DNA of 37,432 bases from an uncultured Lachnospiraceae bacterium (GCA_947168905.1 CAMVNR010000016.1:1-37432); one strand, 5' to 3'; counted from the first letter of the stretch, positions 1-8,283 are shown. The notes: generated from the letters alone by a model not told the origin. Made by a program: numbers and translations.

Positions 1-2
1 AG

Positions 3-31
3 GAAAACGGAGCCGTTAGGGCTCCGTTTTC
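3..31. terminator. Strong hairpin, probable intrinsic terminator
   Basis: A perfect 12-bp stem (3-14 pairs with 20-31) with a 5-nt loop. The outer stem is A-rich on the left and T-rich on the right, as in bidirectional Firmicutes terminators. It lies just beyond the 3' end of hslO and could also end a plus-strand gene outside the window. Confidence 0.7.
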
Positions 32-99
32 TCGTCTTCAAGTGGCAAACTCGGGGCATAGCACAAAGCAGTCTGAATTTCAATAAAGATTGCAATTTT

Positions 100-1011
100 T
101 TAGCTTTCCCCGGCAGGGCCTTCTTTTTTTCGCCGGAGCATTTCTTCAAGCTCCGCGACCGGGAAGACATACTTTTTGCTGCAGAAATGGCAGACGACTT
201 CAATCTCTTTTCCTTCGTCGATCATCTCCCGAAGTTCCTCCTCCGGCAGGCTTTCGATCATTCCCTCGGTCTTCTCCCGGCTGCATCCACAGGTAAACGA
301 GACCGGCGTCCTGCCGAGGACTTCGGGGGAAAGATCTCCGAGGATAAAGTCCGCGAGCATTTCCGGGGTATAGCCTTCCGACAGAAGCGAAGTCACGGAA
401 CTCACCTTTTGTACACCCTCCTCCACTTTCGACACCGTCTCTTCCGTAGCGCCGGGCATCATCTGAACAATGAAGCCGCCGGCGGTCGCGACGGTATTGT
501 CGCGGTTCATCAGGACGCCGAGTCCGACCGATGAGGGCGTCTGTTCGGAGACCGCGAAATAATAGGTCAGATCCTCCGCGATTTCCGAGGTCACGAGAAT
601 CGTCTGGCCGACATAAGGCTCCTTTAAGCCGACGTCCCGGATGACCGACAGAACCCCCAGATCGAGCGCTCCGCCGACGTTCAGCTTGCCCTTGTCGTTC
701 GGGGGAAGAATCACGTCCGGCACCTTGACATAGCCTTTCACATGGCCTGCGGCGTCCGCAGTGACCGTCAGCCCTTTAATCGGTCCGTCGCAGTCGATTT
801 TCAGGGTCAGGAGGTCTTCCTCCGACTTCATCATCGCGCCCATCATCGCGCTGGCCGTAAGAAGCCGCCCGAGAGCTGCCGTCGCAATCGGCGAGAGCCC
901 GTGCGCCGCGCGCGCGTACTCCACCGTATCCCTGGTGCAGGCCGCAAAGAAGCGGACCTGCCCCTCTGCCGCTGTTCCTCTGATCATATAATCACTCATG
1001 GATTCACTCAT
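100..1011 (-). CDS. hslO: Hsp33 family redox-regulated molecular chaperone
   Basis: Cytoplasmic holdase chaperone that is activated when oxidation forms disulfides between its zinc-binding cysteines and unfolds the C-terminal domain. The 303-residue length fits the family. The C-terminal redox switch is visible: a CxC pair (FTCGCS, about residue 240) and a CxxC pair (CHFC, about residue 274). The N-terminus (SDYMIRGTAAEGQVRFFA) is typical Hsp33. It follows the methyltransferase gene by 33 nt on the same strand and is probably co-transcribed with it. It starts at the first ATG; an internal ATG a few codons in (SDYMIRG) is less likely. Confidence 0.96.
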   Translation of the reverse strand: MSESMSDYMIRGTAAEGQVRFFAACTRDTVEYARAAHGLSPIATAALGRLLTASAMMGAMMKSEEDLLTLKIDCDGPIKGLTVTADAAGHVKGYVKVPDVILPPNDKGKLNVGGALDLGVLSVIRDVGLKEPYVGQTILVTSEIAEDLTYYFAVSEQTPSSVGLGVLMNRDNTVATAGGFIVQMMPGATEETVSKVEEGVQKVSSVTSLLSEGYTPEMLADFILGDLSPEVLGRTPVSFTCGCSREKTEGMIESLPEEELREMIDEGKEIEVVCHFCSKKYVFPVAELEEMLRRKKEGPAGES

Positions 1012-1044
1012 TCCTTACCTCTTCGAATAATAATCTGTCACTGT

Positions 1045-1854
1045 TCACACAGCTGTCTGCCCTTTTGCTTCTTTCAGGATGCCCGGGATTTCGGTCTTTA
1101 AGACCTCCTTAAGCACGATGTAGATGCGCTCTTCCTGTCCTTCTTTGTCCCCGGGAGGGTCTTCCGTAAATGCGCTGTACGCTCCCGCAAACGCAAGCCC
1201 CGCTTCCTCTGCCATCTCCCGGATCTCCTGCACAGGGTAGGCCCGCTGCTCGTGAAGCTCCGTAAAGCGCTCGAACCTGCCGTCCTCGTCTTCCTCGAAC
1301 ACCGTCAGGAATGAGCTGTTCAGTTTCAGTTCCTCATCGTAAGTGTTTTCCAGAATATAGGCCGCATGCTCCTCCGAAGCGCCGCTTGTCGAATCCCCCA
1401 GAACGTCCCGGAAAAAATGCTCCGTCTTCAGGTCGAAAATAAAGACGCCGCCCGGATCAAGATAATTATTGACAAGCCTGAGAACCTCTGTGAAGTCCTC
1501 CCGCTCCGTGAGATAATTCATGCTGTCGCAGACCGACACAAAGGCCCGCATCGTTCCGTACAGCTCAATCTCACGCATATCCTGCAGAAGGTACAGAATC
1601 GGAAGTCCGGATTTCTCCCGCTTCTCCAGGGCTTTCTGAAGCATCTCCTCCGAAGCGTCGATCCCGGTCATATCGTAGCCTGCCTCCGAAAGGAGCTCGG
1701 TCATCGTCCCGGTTCCGCAGCCAAGCTCGCAGACAAGCCCGTCGTCCACGCCGTATTTTTTCAGAAGACCGGTCAGATACCTGCACCAGTCCTCATAGGG
1801 TATTTCTTCCATCAGGAGGTCATAAACCTCCGCAAAACGTCCGTATTCATCCAT
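1045..1854 (-). CDS. Class I SAM-dependent methyltransferase
   Basis: A 269-residue Rossmann-fold methyltransferase. Motif I is LVCELGCGTGTMTELL (about residues 40-55), followed by an acidic residue ending strand beta-2 (MTGIDASEEML), the usual ribose-binding position. The N-terminus (MDEYGRFAEVYDLLM) is typical of a Firmicutes family of small uncharacterised methyltransferases, so the annotated ATG is likely right. The substrate cannot be read from sequence. No Shine-Dalgarno sequence precedes the ATG, and a -10-like hexamer ends only 7 nt upstream, so the message may be leaderless. hslO follows 33 nt downstream. Confidence 0.9.
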   Translation of the reverse strand: MDEYGRFAEVYDLLMEEIPYEDWCRYLTGLLKKYGVDDGLVCELGCGTGTMTELLSEAGYDMTGIDASEEMLQKALEKREKSGLPILYLLQDMREIELYGTMRAFVSVCDSMNYLTEREDFTEVLRLVNNYLDPGGVFIFDLKTEHFFRDVLGDSTSGASEEHAAYILENTYDEELKLNSSFLTVFEEDEDGRFERFTELHEQRAYPVQEIREMAEEAGLAFAGAYSAFTEDPPGDKEGQEERIYIVLKEVLKTEIPGILKEAKGQTAV

Positions 1855-1861
1855 GACAATG

Positions 1862-1889
1862 ATTGTAGCATAAAACGGAAAAAGTTCAA
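1862..1889 (-). promoter_or_regulatory. Promoter of the methyltransferase-hslO transcript
   Basis: On the minus strand, TTGAAC (1884-1889) is followed by a 16-nt spacer and TACAAT (1862-1867). The -10 ends 7 nt before the ATG at 1854, so transcription would start at or next to the start codon. Confidence 0.6.
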
Positions 1890-1902
1890 GGAGGATGTTT
1901 CC

Positions 1903-1931
1903 TTGACATTCAAATCAAATTCGCTTATACT
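1903..1931 (+). promoter_or_regulatory. Promoter for the 1985 gene and probably iorAB
   Basis: TTGACA (1903-1908), 17-nt spacer, TATACT (1926-1931). It is divergent from the methyltransferase promoter, with the two -35 boxes 13 nt apart. It leaves a leader of about 45 nt before the ATG at 1985. Confidence 0.75.
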
Positions 1932-1984
1932 CTTCTTCAAATATCTGTCTTCTGAATATTTAGATCGTTTACCTGGAGGGTTCC

Positions 1985-2461
1985 ATGGCGGAAGAAAACC
2001 GGGAAATCCGGATCGGCAAATTTACAAAAGAATACAGCCGGCTCTCGAAATACGGCGACGCAGATCGTATTATTTCGGAGGCGGCCCGGGAGCTTTCTTC
2101 GAAATGTCTCCTGAAAAGCGGCGGCATTATGCTGACGCCGAAGTACCTGATTCATTTTTCAGGCAGCCGGACCGAGATTATCCCCCTCGAGTCCGCCCTC
2201 TGGGTCTTCGAAACGCAGGAGCTTAAGAACGAGCTTTTCAGCCAGAAAGAGCAGATGATCTATACACTTTACATTACGACGATTACGGGAGAACGCTACA
2301 AAATCCGTTCGGAGAGTCATGAAGGAATCGCGGAGATCACCGAGCTTCTGACGGATCGTTATCCGAACTTCTTCTACGGCTACTCCCCGGAACACAGCCG
2401 GATGGTTCACTATATTCTGGAGGAGAACCAGAAGGAACTGAATGCGCTGAAAAAACGCTAG
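1985..2461 (+). CDS. Conserved protein of unknown function, PH-like fold suspected
   Basis: A soluble 158-residue protein with no signal peptide or TM segment. The middle (GGIMLTPKYLIHFSGSRTEIIPLESALWVFE, then YTLYITTITGERYKIRS) alternates short beta strands as in bacterial PH-like or YcxB-like domains, which is inference from pattern only. The ATG is preceded by a good ribosome-binding site (CTGGAGGG, about 8 nt away). iorA starts 36 nt downstream with no terminator between, so the two are probably co-transcribed; I know of no functional link to indolepyruvate metabolism. Confidence 0.75.
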   Translation: MAEENREIRIGKFTKEYSRLSKYGDADRIISEAARELSSKCLLKSGGIMLTPKYLIHFSGSRTEIIPLESALWVFETQELKNELFSQKEQMIYTLYITTITGERYKIRSESHEGIAEITELLTDRYPNFFYGYSPEHSRMVHYILEENQKELNALKKR

Positions 2462-2497
2462 ACTAATTTCCCGAGCCGAAAAAACAGGAAGGTATTT

Positions 2498-4375
2498 ATG
2501 CATACAGAGTTTTTAATGGGAAATGCCGCAATCGCCCGGGGCGCTGTCGCTGCCGGGCTGAATTTAATTGCGGGGTATCCGGGAACCCCTTCGACGGAAG
2601 TTCTCGAGGCTGCGGCGAAGGAAAACCGCGGCAGTTTCTATGTCGAATGGTCTGTCAATGAGAAGGCGGCGCTCGAGCTTGCCGCCGGCGCTTCTTTTTC
2701 CGGCGCCAGGACTATGGTAACCATGAAGCAGGTTGGCTTAAACGTCGCCTCCGACCCCCTGATGAGCCTTGCCTATCTTGGCGTCAAGGGCGGAATGGTC
2801 ATCCTCGTTGCGGATGATCCCGGCCCCATTTCCTCACAGACAGAACAGGACACCCGCACCTTTGCCTCCTATTCCAAGCTTCCGCTCTTTGACCCAAGCT
2901 CGGTCCAGGAAGCCTACGAGCTTGTCCAGGAGGCCTTTGAATGGTCGGAAAAATATCATACGCCGGTCCTTTTCCGGCCGACGACCAGGATCGATCACGC
3001 CTACGCCTCCACTCTCGTAAAGGATCCTTCCGAATATGTTCACCGCACGCCGGAGGGCTTTGTGCGCGATCCCTCGAAATGGGTCATCTTTCCGCGGCTC
3101 TCCTATCAGGCCCACTTAAGAATTGCCGCGCGCGAGCCGGAGCTTTCCAGGGAATTCTCGGCTTACAGCAGAAACTATGCCGCGTCCTCCAAAATAGACG
3201 GACAGCTTTCTTCATCCCGCTTCGGGATCGCTTCCCACGGAATCAGCTTTTCCTATACCATGGATGCCCTGAAGCTTCTGGAATCGGAGGGCGTCCGGGA
3301 GGCTTCAGCGCTTTCTGTTCTGAAAATCACGACGCCTTACCCCTTCCCCGAAGAGCTCGCCCTCGCGTTTCTGAAAGAGCATGACGAAATCCTCTGCATC
3401 GAAGAGCTGGATCCCGTCATCGAACGCGCGCTGATCTTTGTTGCTGGAAAATACCATCTGAATGTCACGATCCGCGGGAAACTGACGGGCGACATCCCGT
3501 CAGCAGGCGAAAACAGCGTCGAAACCGCCGCAAAAGCGATCCGGACGTTCCTGAAGCTTCCGGAAGATTTCTCAGGAGCGCCCTCACCGGAAGGATCCGC
3601 TTTGCCTCCGGAAGAAATGCCCGCGCTTCCCGTCCGCCCGCCGGTCCTCTGCGCCGGCTGTCCGCACCGCGCTTCTTTCTATGCCGTCAAGCAGGCAATG
3701 AAGGGAAAAAAGGCGGTCTTCTGCGGCGATATCGGCTGCTATACGCTCGGAAACGCGATGCCGCTTGACATGGTCGACACCTGCCTCTGTATGGGTGCGG
3801 GTCTGAATATCGCACAGGGAATCGGAAGAATCGATCCGGATACGACGGCATTTGCCTTTGTCGGCGACTCGACCTTCTTCGCATCCGCAATTACGGGCGT
3901 TGTCAATGCGGTTTACAATCAGGCGGATATGATCCTGGTCGTCCTCGATAATTCGACGACCGCAATGACCGGACATCAGCCGCATCCCGGAACCGGACGG
4001 ACCATGATGGGACAGGTTGTCGACAAGATCGACATTGAAGCCGTGCTTCGCGGTATTGGCGTCAAGACCATCGAAACCGTGAACCCGCTGGACCTGGAAG
4101 CCGCCGTTTCGGCTGTGAAGCGCGTTTCTTCCGTGCCCGGCGTCCGGGCGGTCATTTTCCGTTCCCCCTGCGCCGTCCTTGTGAAGCCGGAAGCGCCGGC
4201 TGTCATCGATCCTGAAAAATGCATCAACTGCCGCCGCTGCGTCCGGGAGCTCGGCTGTCCGGGACTCGTGATCGCAGACGGAAGGGTACAGATCGAGAAC
4301 GCGCTCTGCACAGGCTGCATGCTTTGCAAACAAGTCTGTCCGGTACAGGCGATCGGGAAAGGAGGCGCGAAATGA
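2498..4375 (+). CDS. iorA: Indolepyruvate ferredoxin oxidoreductase, alpha subunit
   Basis: Large subunit of the enzyme that oxidatively decarboxylates aryl-2-oxoacids (indolepyruvate, phenylpyruvate, hydroxyphenylpyruvate) to arylacetyl-CoA, reducing ferredoxin. The 625 residues show the family order: pyrimidine-binding domain (GYPGTPSTE near residue 27), the CAGCPHR motif about residue 387, the TPP-binding domain (GDIGCYTLGNAMPLD), and a C-terminal 2[4Fe-4S] ferredoxin domain (CINCRRCVRELGCP and CTGCMLCKQVCP, about residues 574-617). AGGAAGG lies upstream of the ATG. Its TGA overlaps the iorB ATG. The following paaK supports an arylacetate role. Confidence 0.96.
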   Translation: MHTEFLMGNAAIARGAVAAGLNLIAGYPGTPSTEVLEAAAKENRGSFYVEWSVNEKAALELAAGASFSGARTMVTMKQVGLNVASDPLMSLAYLGVKGGMVILVADDPGPISSQTEQDTRTFASYSKLPLFDPSSVQEAYELVQEAFEWSEKYHTPVLFRPTTRIDHAYASTLVKDPSEYVHRTPEGFVRDPSKWVIFPRLSYQAHLRIAAREPELSREFSAYSRNYAASSKIDGQLSSSRFGIASHGISFSYTMDALKLLESEGVREASALSVLKITTPYPFPEELALAFLKEHDEILCIEELDPVIERALIFVAGKYHLNVTIRGKLTGDIPSAGENSVETAAKAIRTFLKLPEDFSGAPSPEGSALPPEEMPALPVRPPVLCAGCPHRASFYAVKQAMKGKKAVFCGDIGCYTLGNAMPLDMVDTCLCMGAGLNIAQGIGRIDPDTTAFAFVGDSTFFASAITGVVNAVYNQADMILVVLDNSTTAMTGHQPHPGTGRTMMGQVVDKIDIEAVLRGIGVKTIETVNPLDLEAAVSAVKRVSSVPGVRAVIFRSPCAVLVKPEAPAVIDPEKCINCRRCVRELGCPGLVIADGRVQIENALCTGCMLCKQVCPVQAIGKGGAK

Positions 4376-4944
4376 TGAGCACCAATATCCTGATCACCGG
4401 CGTCGGCGGCCAGGGCATTGTCCTTGCGTCGAAGCTGATCGCCGGAACCGCCATGAGAAAAAGCATCTCCGTCATGAGCGCCGAGACCATAGGCATGGCC
4501 CAGAAGGGCGGCAGCGTACAGAGCTACCTGCGGCTCGGCGAAGGCGCTTACTCGGCCATGTTCCCGAGGAAGACCGCGGATCTTCTGATCGCCTTCGAAC
4601 CCGGCGAAGCAGTCCGCATGCTTCCTTTCCTGAAGAAAGGCGGAACCGCCGTTGTCAACACACACGCGATCATTCCGACGACAGCCTCGCTTTCAGGCCT
4701 GCCCTACAGCGGTGACGAAATGCTCCGCTACCTTCAAAAGGCCGATGCGAACCTGATCCTCGTCGACGGCGATGAAGCCTGCCGCAGCCTCGGCTCAGCG
4801 CGCGCGCTTAATATGGTGCTTCTCGGCGCTGCGCTTAAGGAAAAAGTCCTGCCGTTTACGGTTGAGGAAGTCGAGGAGGTAATGAAGGAAAGCGTCCGCC
4901 CGCAGTATGTCGAGCTGAACGCACGCGCCCTCAGGATCGGTTAA
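4372..4944 (+). CDS. iorB: Indolepyruvate ferredoxin oxidoreductase, beta subunit
   Basis: Gamma-type subunit of the 2-oxoacid:ferredoxin oxidoreductase family and partner of IorA. The N-terminal GVGGQGIVLASKLIAG and the MAQKGGSVQSYLRLG stretch are diagnostic. The 190-residue length is normal. I place the start at 4372, where ATG overlaps the iorA stop and GGAGG sits 6 nt upstream; 4375 is a second in-frame ATG. An in-frame upstream extension to 4219 exists but lies inside iorA and has no support. The stop codon is already part of the first copy of a 36-bp tandem repeat. Confidence 0.95.
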   Translation: MMSTNILITGVGGQGIVLASKLIAGTAMRKSISVMSAETIGMAQKGGSVQSYLRLGEGAYSAMFPRKTADLLIAFEPGEAVRMLPFLKKGGTAVVNTHAIIPTTASLSGLPYSGDEMLRYLQKADANLILVDGDEACRSLGSARALNMVLLGAALKEKVLPFTVEEVEEVMKESVRPQYVELNARALRIG

Positions 4945-5049
4945 GCGTTATCTTTTACCACGCTTCAAAGAGTCCGTTAAGCGTTATCTTTTACTACGCT
5001 TCAAAGAGTCCGTTCAGCGCCTTCTTTTGCCATCTTCAATAAGAGTCCG
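4941..5049. repeat. Three tandem copies of a 36/37-bp repeat
   Basis: Copies lie at 4941-4976, 4977-5012 and 5013-5049. The first two differ at one base; the third is diverged but keeps the start (TTCAGCG) and the end (AAGAGTCCG). The array begins on the iorB stop codon and fills most of the gap to paaK. Confidence 0.85.
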
Positions 5050-5066
5050 TTCAGCCACAGGCTGAA
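5050..5066. repeat. Short perfect hairpin after the tandem repeats
   Basis: TTCAGCC (5050-5056), 3-nt loop, GGCTGAA (5060-5066). No T-run follows, so it is not a standard terminator; it may be an RNA-processing or stabilising structure between iorB and paaK. The remaining bases to 5147 hold nothing else I recognise. Confidence 0.6.
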
Positions 5067-5147
5067 AAAGCCTTCTGCTGCAGAACAATCACCCGGTCCG
5101 CCCAAGACGCCGCACCGGTGTACGAACCAGAAAGGAACCCTACCGCC

Positions 5148-6383
5148 ATGCAAATCACAGAACATCAGCTTTCGCTTGTCAACGCACGCATCGAAGCCCT
5201 GATCCGGTCAGAAAGCTTTTACGGAAAGAGGCTGAAGGAAGCCGGAATCACGAAGCTCAGTACTGCCGAAGACTTCGAGAAGCTTCCCTTCTCCGAAAAA
5301 AGCGACCTCAGGGACGCTTACCCTTTGGGACTCATGACCGCCCCCGAAGAGGAAATTGTCCGCATTCACAGTTCCTCCGGCACCACCGGCAAGCCCGTCA
5401 TCATTCCCTATACAGCGAAGGATGTCGACGACTGGGGAGAGATGTTCAAGAGATGCTATGAAACCGCAGGGATCACCAATAAAGACCGCATCCAGATTAC
5501 ACCGGGCTACGGCTTGTGGACTGCCGGCATCGGCTTCCAGAACGGCGCCGAGAAACTCGGGGCAATGGTTGTGCCGATGGGTCCCGGAAACACCGAGAAG
5601 CAGCTGCAGATGATGCAGGACCTCGAGACGACCGTTATCACCGCCACCTCTTCCTATGCGCTCCTTTTGACGGAGGAGGTTGAAAAGCGGGGGCTTAAAG
5701 ACAAAATCAAACTGAAAAAGGGCGTCATCGGTTCCGAACGCTGGACGAAAAAAATGAGAGACCGGATCAGCTCCGGCCTCGGCATTGAGCTCTACGATAT
5801 TTACGGACTCACGGAAATCTACGGTCCCGGCATCGGTATCAACTGCAAATACAATACCGGCATGCACTATTGGGACGATTATCTCTATCTAGAAATCATC
5901 GACCCGAAGACCGGAAAGACGGTCCCGGACGGCGAATGGGGCGAAATCGTCATCACGACCCTCGTCAAGGAGGGGGCTCCGCTCATCCGTTACCGCACAC
6001 ACGACATGTCCCGCATCATCCCCGGCGAATGCCCCTGCGGCTCCTGCTTCCCCAGAATCGACACGATTCAGGGCCGTACCGACGACATGATGAAGATCAA
6101 GGGCGTCAATGTCTTCCCAAACCAGATCGAGGAAGTGCTCGCCGCCTTCCCGGAGATCTCTAGCGAATACCAGATCCGGATTTCCCATGTCGACGGACGC
6201 GATTCCATGCGTATTTATGTTGAGACGACCGGCGATGTGGACTTCGCAAGCCTTACGCGCCGGATCGCAGAAGCTGTGAAATCCAAAATCGGCTTCACCC
6301 CGATCGTCAAGGCCGTTGAAATCGGCGTGCTTCCGCGAAGCGAGAAGAAGGCGCACCGCGTGATCGACGAACGCTTCGAGTAA
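5148..6383 (+). CDS. paaK: Phenylacetate-CoA ligase (PaaK-type AMP-forming)
   Basis: An adenylate-forming enzyme that activates arylacetates with ATP and CoA. P-loop-like motif SSSGTTGKP (about residue 80), A5-like motif YDIYGLTEIYGPG, the RYRTHDM motif, and the C-terminal AMP-binding-C domain with GRTDDMMKIKGVNVFPNQIE are all present. I chose ATG 5148 (411 residues, normal length, AAAGGA upstream) over an in-frame GTG at 5118. With iorAB upstream it forms the arylpyruvate to arylacetyl-CoA module known in anaerobes and archaea. It could run in the acid-activating direction or in salvage; the aryl substrate (phenyl- or indoleacetate) is not determined. Confidence 0.94.
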   Translation: MQITEHQLSLVNARIEALIRSESFYGKRLKEAGITKLSTAEDFEKLPFSEKSDLRDAYPLGLMTAPEEEIVRIHSSSGTTGKPVIIPYTAKDVDDWGEMFKRCYETAGITNKDRIQITPGYGLWTAGIGFQNGAEKLGAMVVPMGPGNTEKQLQMMQDLETTVITATSSYALLLTEEVEKRGLKDKIKLKKGVIGSERWTKKMRDRISSGLGIELYDIYGLTEIYGPGIGINCKYNTGMHYWDDYLYLEIIDPKTGKTVPDGEWGEIVITTLVKEGAPLIRYRTHDMSRIIPGECPCGSCFPRIDTIQGRTDDMMKIKGVNVFPNQIEEVLAAFPEISSEYQIRISHVDGRDSMRIYVETTGDVDFASLTRRIAEAVKSKIGFTPIVKAVEIGVLPRSEKKAHRVIDERFE

Positions 6384-6423
6384 GCCGCGTCTATCGCAAA
6401 GCTTCCTGTAAACATTATACTTG

Positions 6424-6500
6424 CCTGGAAGATAACATACCCGGCTGTAAAATAAAAAACCCGGCCGGAAGATAATATACCCGGCTATAAAAAATAATTG
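6424..6500. repeat. Two tandem copies of a 40-bp A/T-rich repeat
   Basis: GGAAGATAACATACCCGGCT from 6427 recurs as GGAAGATAATATACCCGGCT from 6467, each followed by an A-rich tract. A third partial CCCGG core lies between. It lies between the paaK stop and the terminator. Confidence 0.75.
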
Positions 6501-6511
6501 CCCGAAAAGCA

Positions 6512-6564
6512 GGGTGTCCTCTTTAGTGCTTATTCCGATGCACTTTGGAGGACCCCCTTTTTTT
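6512..6564 (+). terminator. Intrinsic terminator downstream of paaK
   Basis: The outer stem GTCCTC/GAGGAC is extended by GGG/CCC across one mismatch. An inner AGTGC/GCACT stem is present, and the hairpin is followed by seven T residues (6558-6564). It closes the iorAB-paaK region before the VTC gene. Confidence 0.8.
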
Positions 6565-6681
6565 GTCTCATGAAAAAATATTTTTTCTTTCAGTTTTGTT
6601 TCAGCGTTCTTTGCTATCATGTGGTCATCCAAAGAAAAACACCGGCAGAAAAAACCGCCGACAGAAACGGAGGAAGCAACG

Positions 6682-7416
6682 ATGGCCGCACAGGAAGTAT
6701 TCAAACGCGTGGAGAAAAAATTTATGCTGGATGAAAAGCAGTACCGCAGAATCCGGGAAGTGATCGACGAAAAAATGACGGTCGATGCCTTCGGCCTCAG
6801 TACCATCAGCAACATCTACTACGATACAGAAGACTACAGCATGATCCGCCGTTCGATTGAGGGGCCGGTATATAAAGAAAAACTGAGGCTCAGAGGGTAT
6901 GGCACCGTGAAGCCGGACAGCGAGCTCTACATGGAGATCAAAAAGAAGTATCAAGGAGTCGTCTTTAAGAGGCGCCAGCCGGTAACGGTCCGCGATGGAC
7001 ACAGCTGGTTCACCGGGCTCACAAAAGCCCCGAAGGATACTCAGATTGCCCGCGAGATTCAGTACATGAAGGAATTCTACCATCCGGAACCGAAGGTCAT
7101 GATCGCTTATGACAGGATCGCACTCTTCGGGAATGAAGACCATGAGCTTCGCATCACCTTTGACTTTGATATCCGCTTCCGTACAGAAGCGCTTGATCTT
7201 ACAAAAGGTTCCTGGGGTCAGCCGCTGCTGCCCGGAAAAAACATCCTGATGGAAGTCAAAATTCCCGGCGCCTTTCCATTGTGGCTCCTTCGCGCCATGG
7301 AGGAGCTTCATATTCACCAGACTCACTTCAGTAAATACGGAACCTGTTATGAGAAATACCTGAGTCACGGAAGCGCTCCAAAAAATCTCCTGTTTCTGGA
7401 GAGACGCGGTGCCTGA
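6682..7416 (+). CDS. VTC domain protein (polyphosphate polymerase-type)
   Basis: A 244-residue single-domain protein of the VTC/triphosphate-tunnel-metalloenzyme group. Basic and acidic strands typical of the tunnel are visible: FKRVEKKFML at the N-terminus, SNIYYDTED, YKEKLRLRGYG, LYMEIKKKY, VFKRRQP and ILMEVKIPG near the C-terminus. GGAGG at 6669-6673 sits 8 nt before this ATG. In-frame codons upstream run through the terminator region and are not credible. In yeast the domain makes polyphosphate; in bacteria the function of these stand-alone proteins is not settled. It is paired with DUF4956 131 nt downstream, a recurrent bacterial pairing. Confidence 0.9.
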   Translation: MAAQEVFKRVEKKFMLDEKQYRRIREVIDEKMTVDAFGLSTISNIYYDTEDYSMIRRSIEGPVYKEKLRLRGYGTVKPDSELYMEIKKKYQGVVFKRRQPVTVRDGHSWFTGLTKAPKDTQIAREIQYMKEFYHPEPKVMIAYDRIALFGNEDHELRITFDFDIRFRTEALDLTKGSWGQPLLPGKNILMEVKIPGAFPLWLLRAMEELHIHQTHFSKYGTCYEKYLSHGSAPKNLLFLERRGA

Positions 7417-7547
7417 ACCGGCTCTTGCCGCCCGCAAAGGAAAGCACAGCGTTTGGCTTTTCGGCCTTCGAAAACAGAAGGGGGGTCAGGATCCTTTCGT
7501 TCCGTCAGTCATATCCGTAATCAAATAAGAGAAAGAGGTAAAAAGAA

Positions 7548-8222
7548 ATGTTAACCAGTATTTTAGCCACAAGCTCCTCGGGAGCAGTCACGCTCACAAG
7601 TTTTCTGATCTGCGCCGCTGTGTCACTCGTCCTCGGCATGATCACGGCATTTGCCTATATGTATAAAAACCATTATTCCAAGGGTTTCGCGGTCTCGCTG
7701 GCACTGCTCCCCCTGATCATCCAGGTCGTGATCACCCTGGTAAACGGAAATCTGGGCGTCGGTGTCGCCGTCGCAGGCGCATTCAGTCTGATCCGTTTCC
7801 GTTCGGCACAGGGCGGCGGCCGGGAACTCGTCTCGATCTTCCTCGCGATGGCTGTCGGTCTGGCGACCGGTATGGGTTATGTCGGCATCGCCGCCATCCT
7901 CGTCGTCATCGCGTGCCTTGTGCAGCTTGTTCTTTTGAAGAGCCGGTTCGGCGAAGGGAAGAAAGAAAAAGAACTCCGCATCACAATCCCGGAGAATCTC
8001 GACTATGAAGGTGTATTTGACGATCTCTTCGAGAAGTATACCGCTTCCCGCGAAGAGACCCGCATCCGTACTGCGAGCATGGGCTCCGTCTACGAGCTCA
8101 GCTATAATATCACCATGAAGGAAGCCGGAAAAGAGAAGTCTTTTATCGACGAAATCCGAGAGCGGAACGGAAACCTGAATGTCTCCCTCGGCAGGATCTC
8201 GACCGCGAAAGAAGAACTGTAA
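7548..8222 (+). CDS. DUF4956 domain-containing membrane protein
   Basis: A 224-residue protein with about four N-terminal TM helices (residues about 15-135, including a conserved AGAFSLIRFRSAQG loop). A cytoplasmic alpha/beta domain follows (KELRITIPENLDYEGVFDDLFEKYT). The IRFRSAQ loop between helices is the family hallmark. It lies immediately after the VTC-domain gene, and the two families commonly co-occur, which suggests a membrane partner for the VTC enzyme. AGAGG precedes the ATG. Confidence 0.9.
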   Translation: MLTSILATSSSGAVTLTSFLICAAVSLVLGMITAFAYMYKNHYSKGFAVSLALLPLIIQVVITLVNGNLGVGVAVAGAFSLIRFRSAQGGGRELVSIFLAMAVGLATGMGYVGIAAILVVIACLVQLVLLKSRFGEGKKEKELRITIPENLDYEGVFDDLFEKYTASREETRIRTASMGSVYELSYNITMKEAGKEKSFIDEIRERNGNLNVSLGRISTAKEEL

Positions 8223-8283
8223 CAACGGCTAAGCCGCATTCGTCACCGCCGGAGAATACGGCCGTGCCCTCCCTTTTCACTAT

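Noticed and set aside
4941-5049. CRISPR array
   Set aside because: The copies are contiguous with no spacers, and no cas gene is present.
6619-6681. Longer start for the VTC-domain protein
   Set aside because: These codons encode a Lys/Thr-rich stretch just after the terminator, and the good ribosome-binding site is at 6669-6673 in front of 6682.
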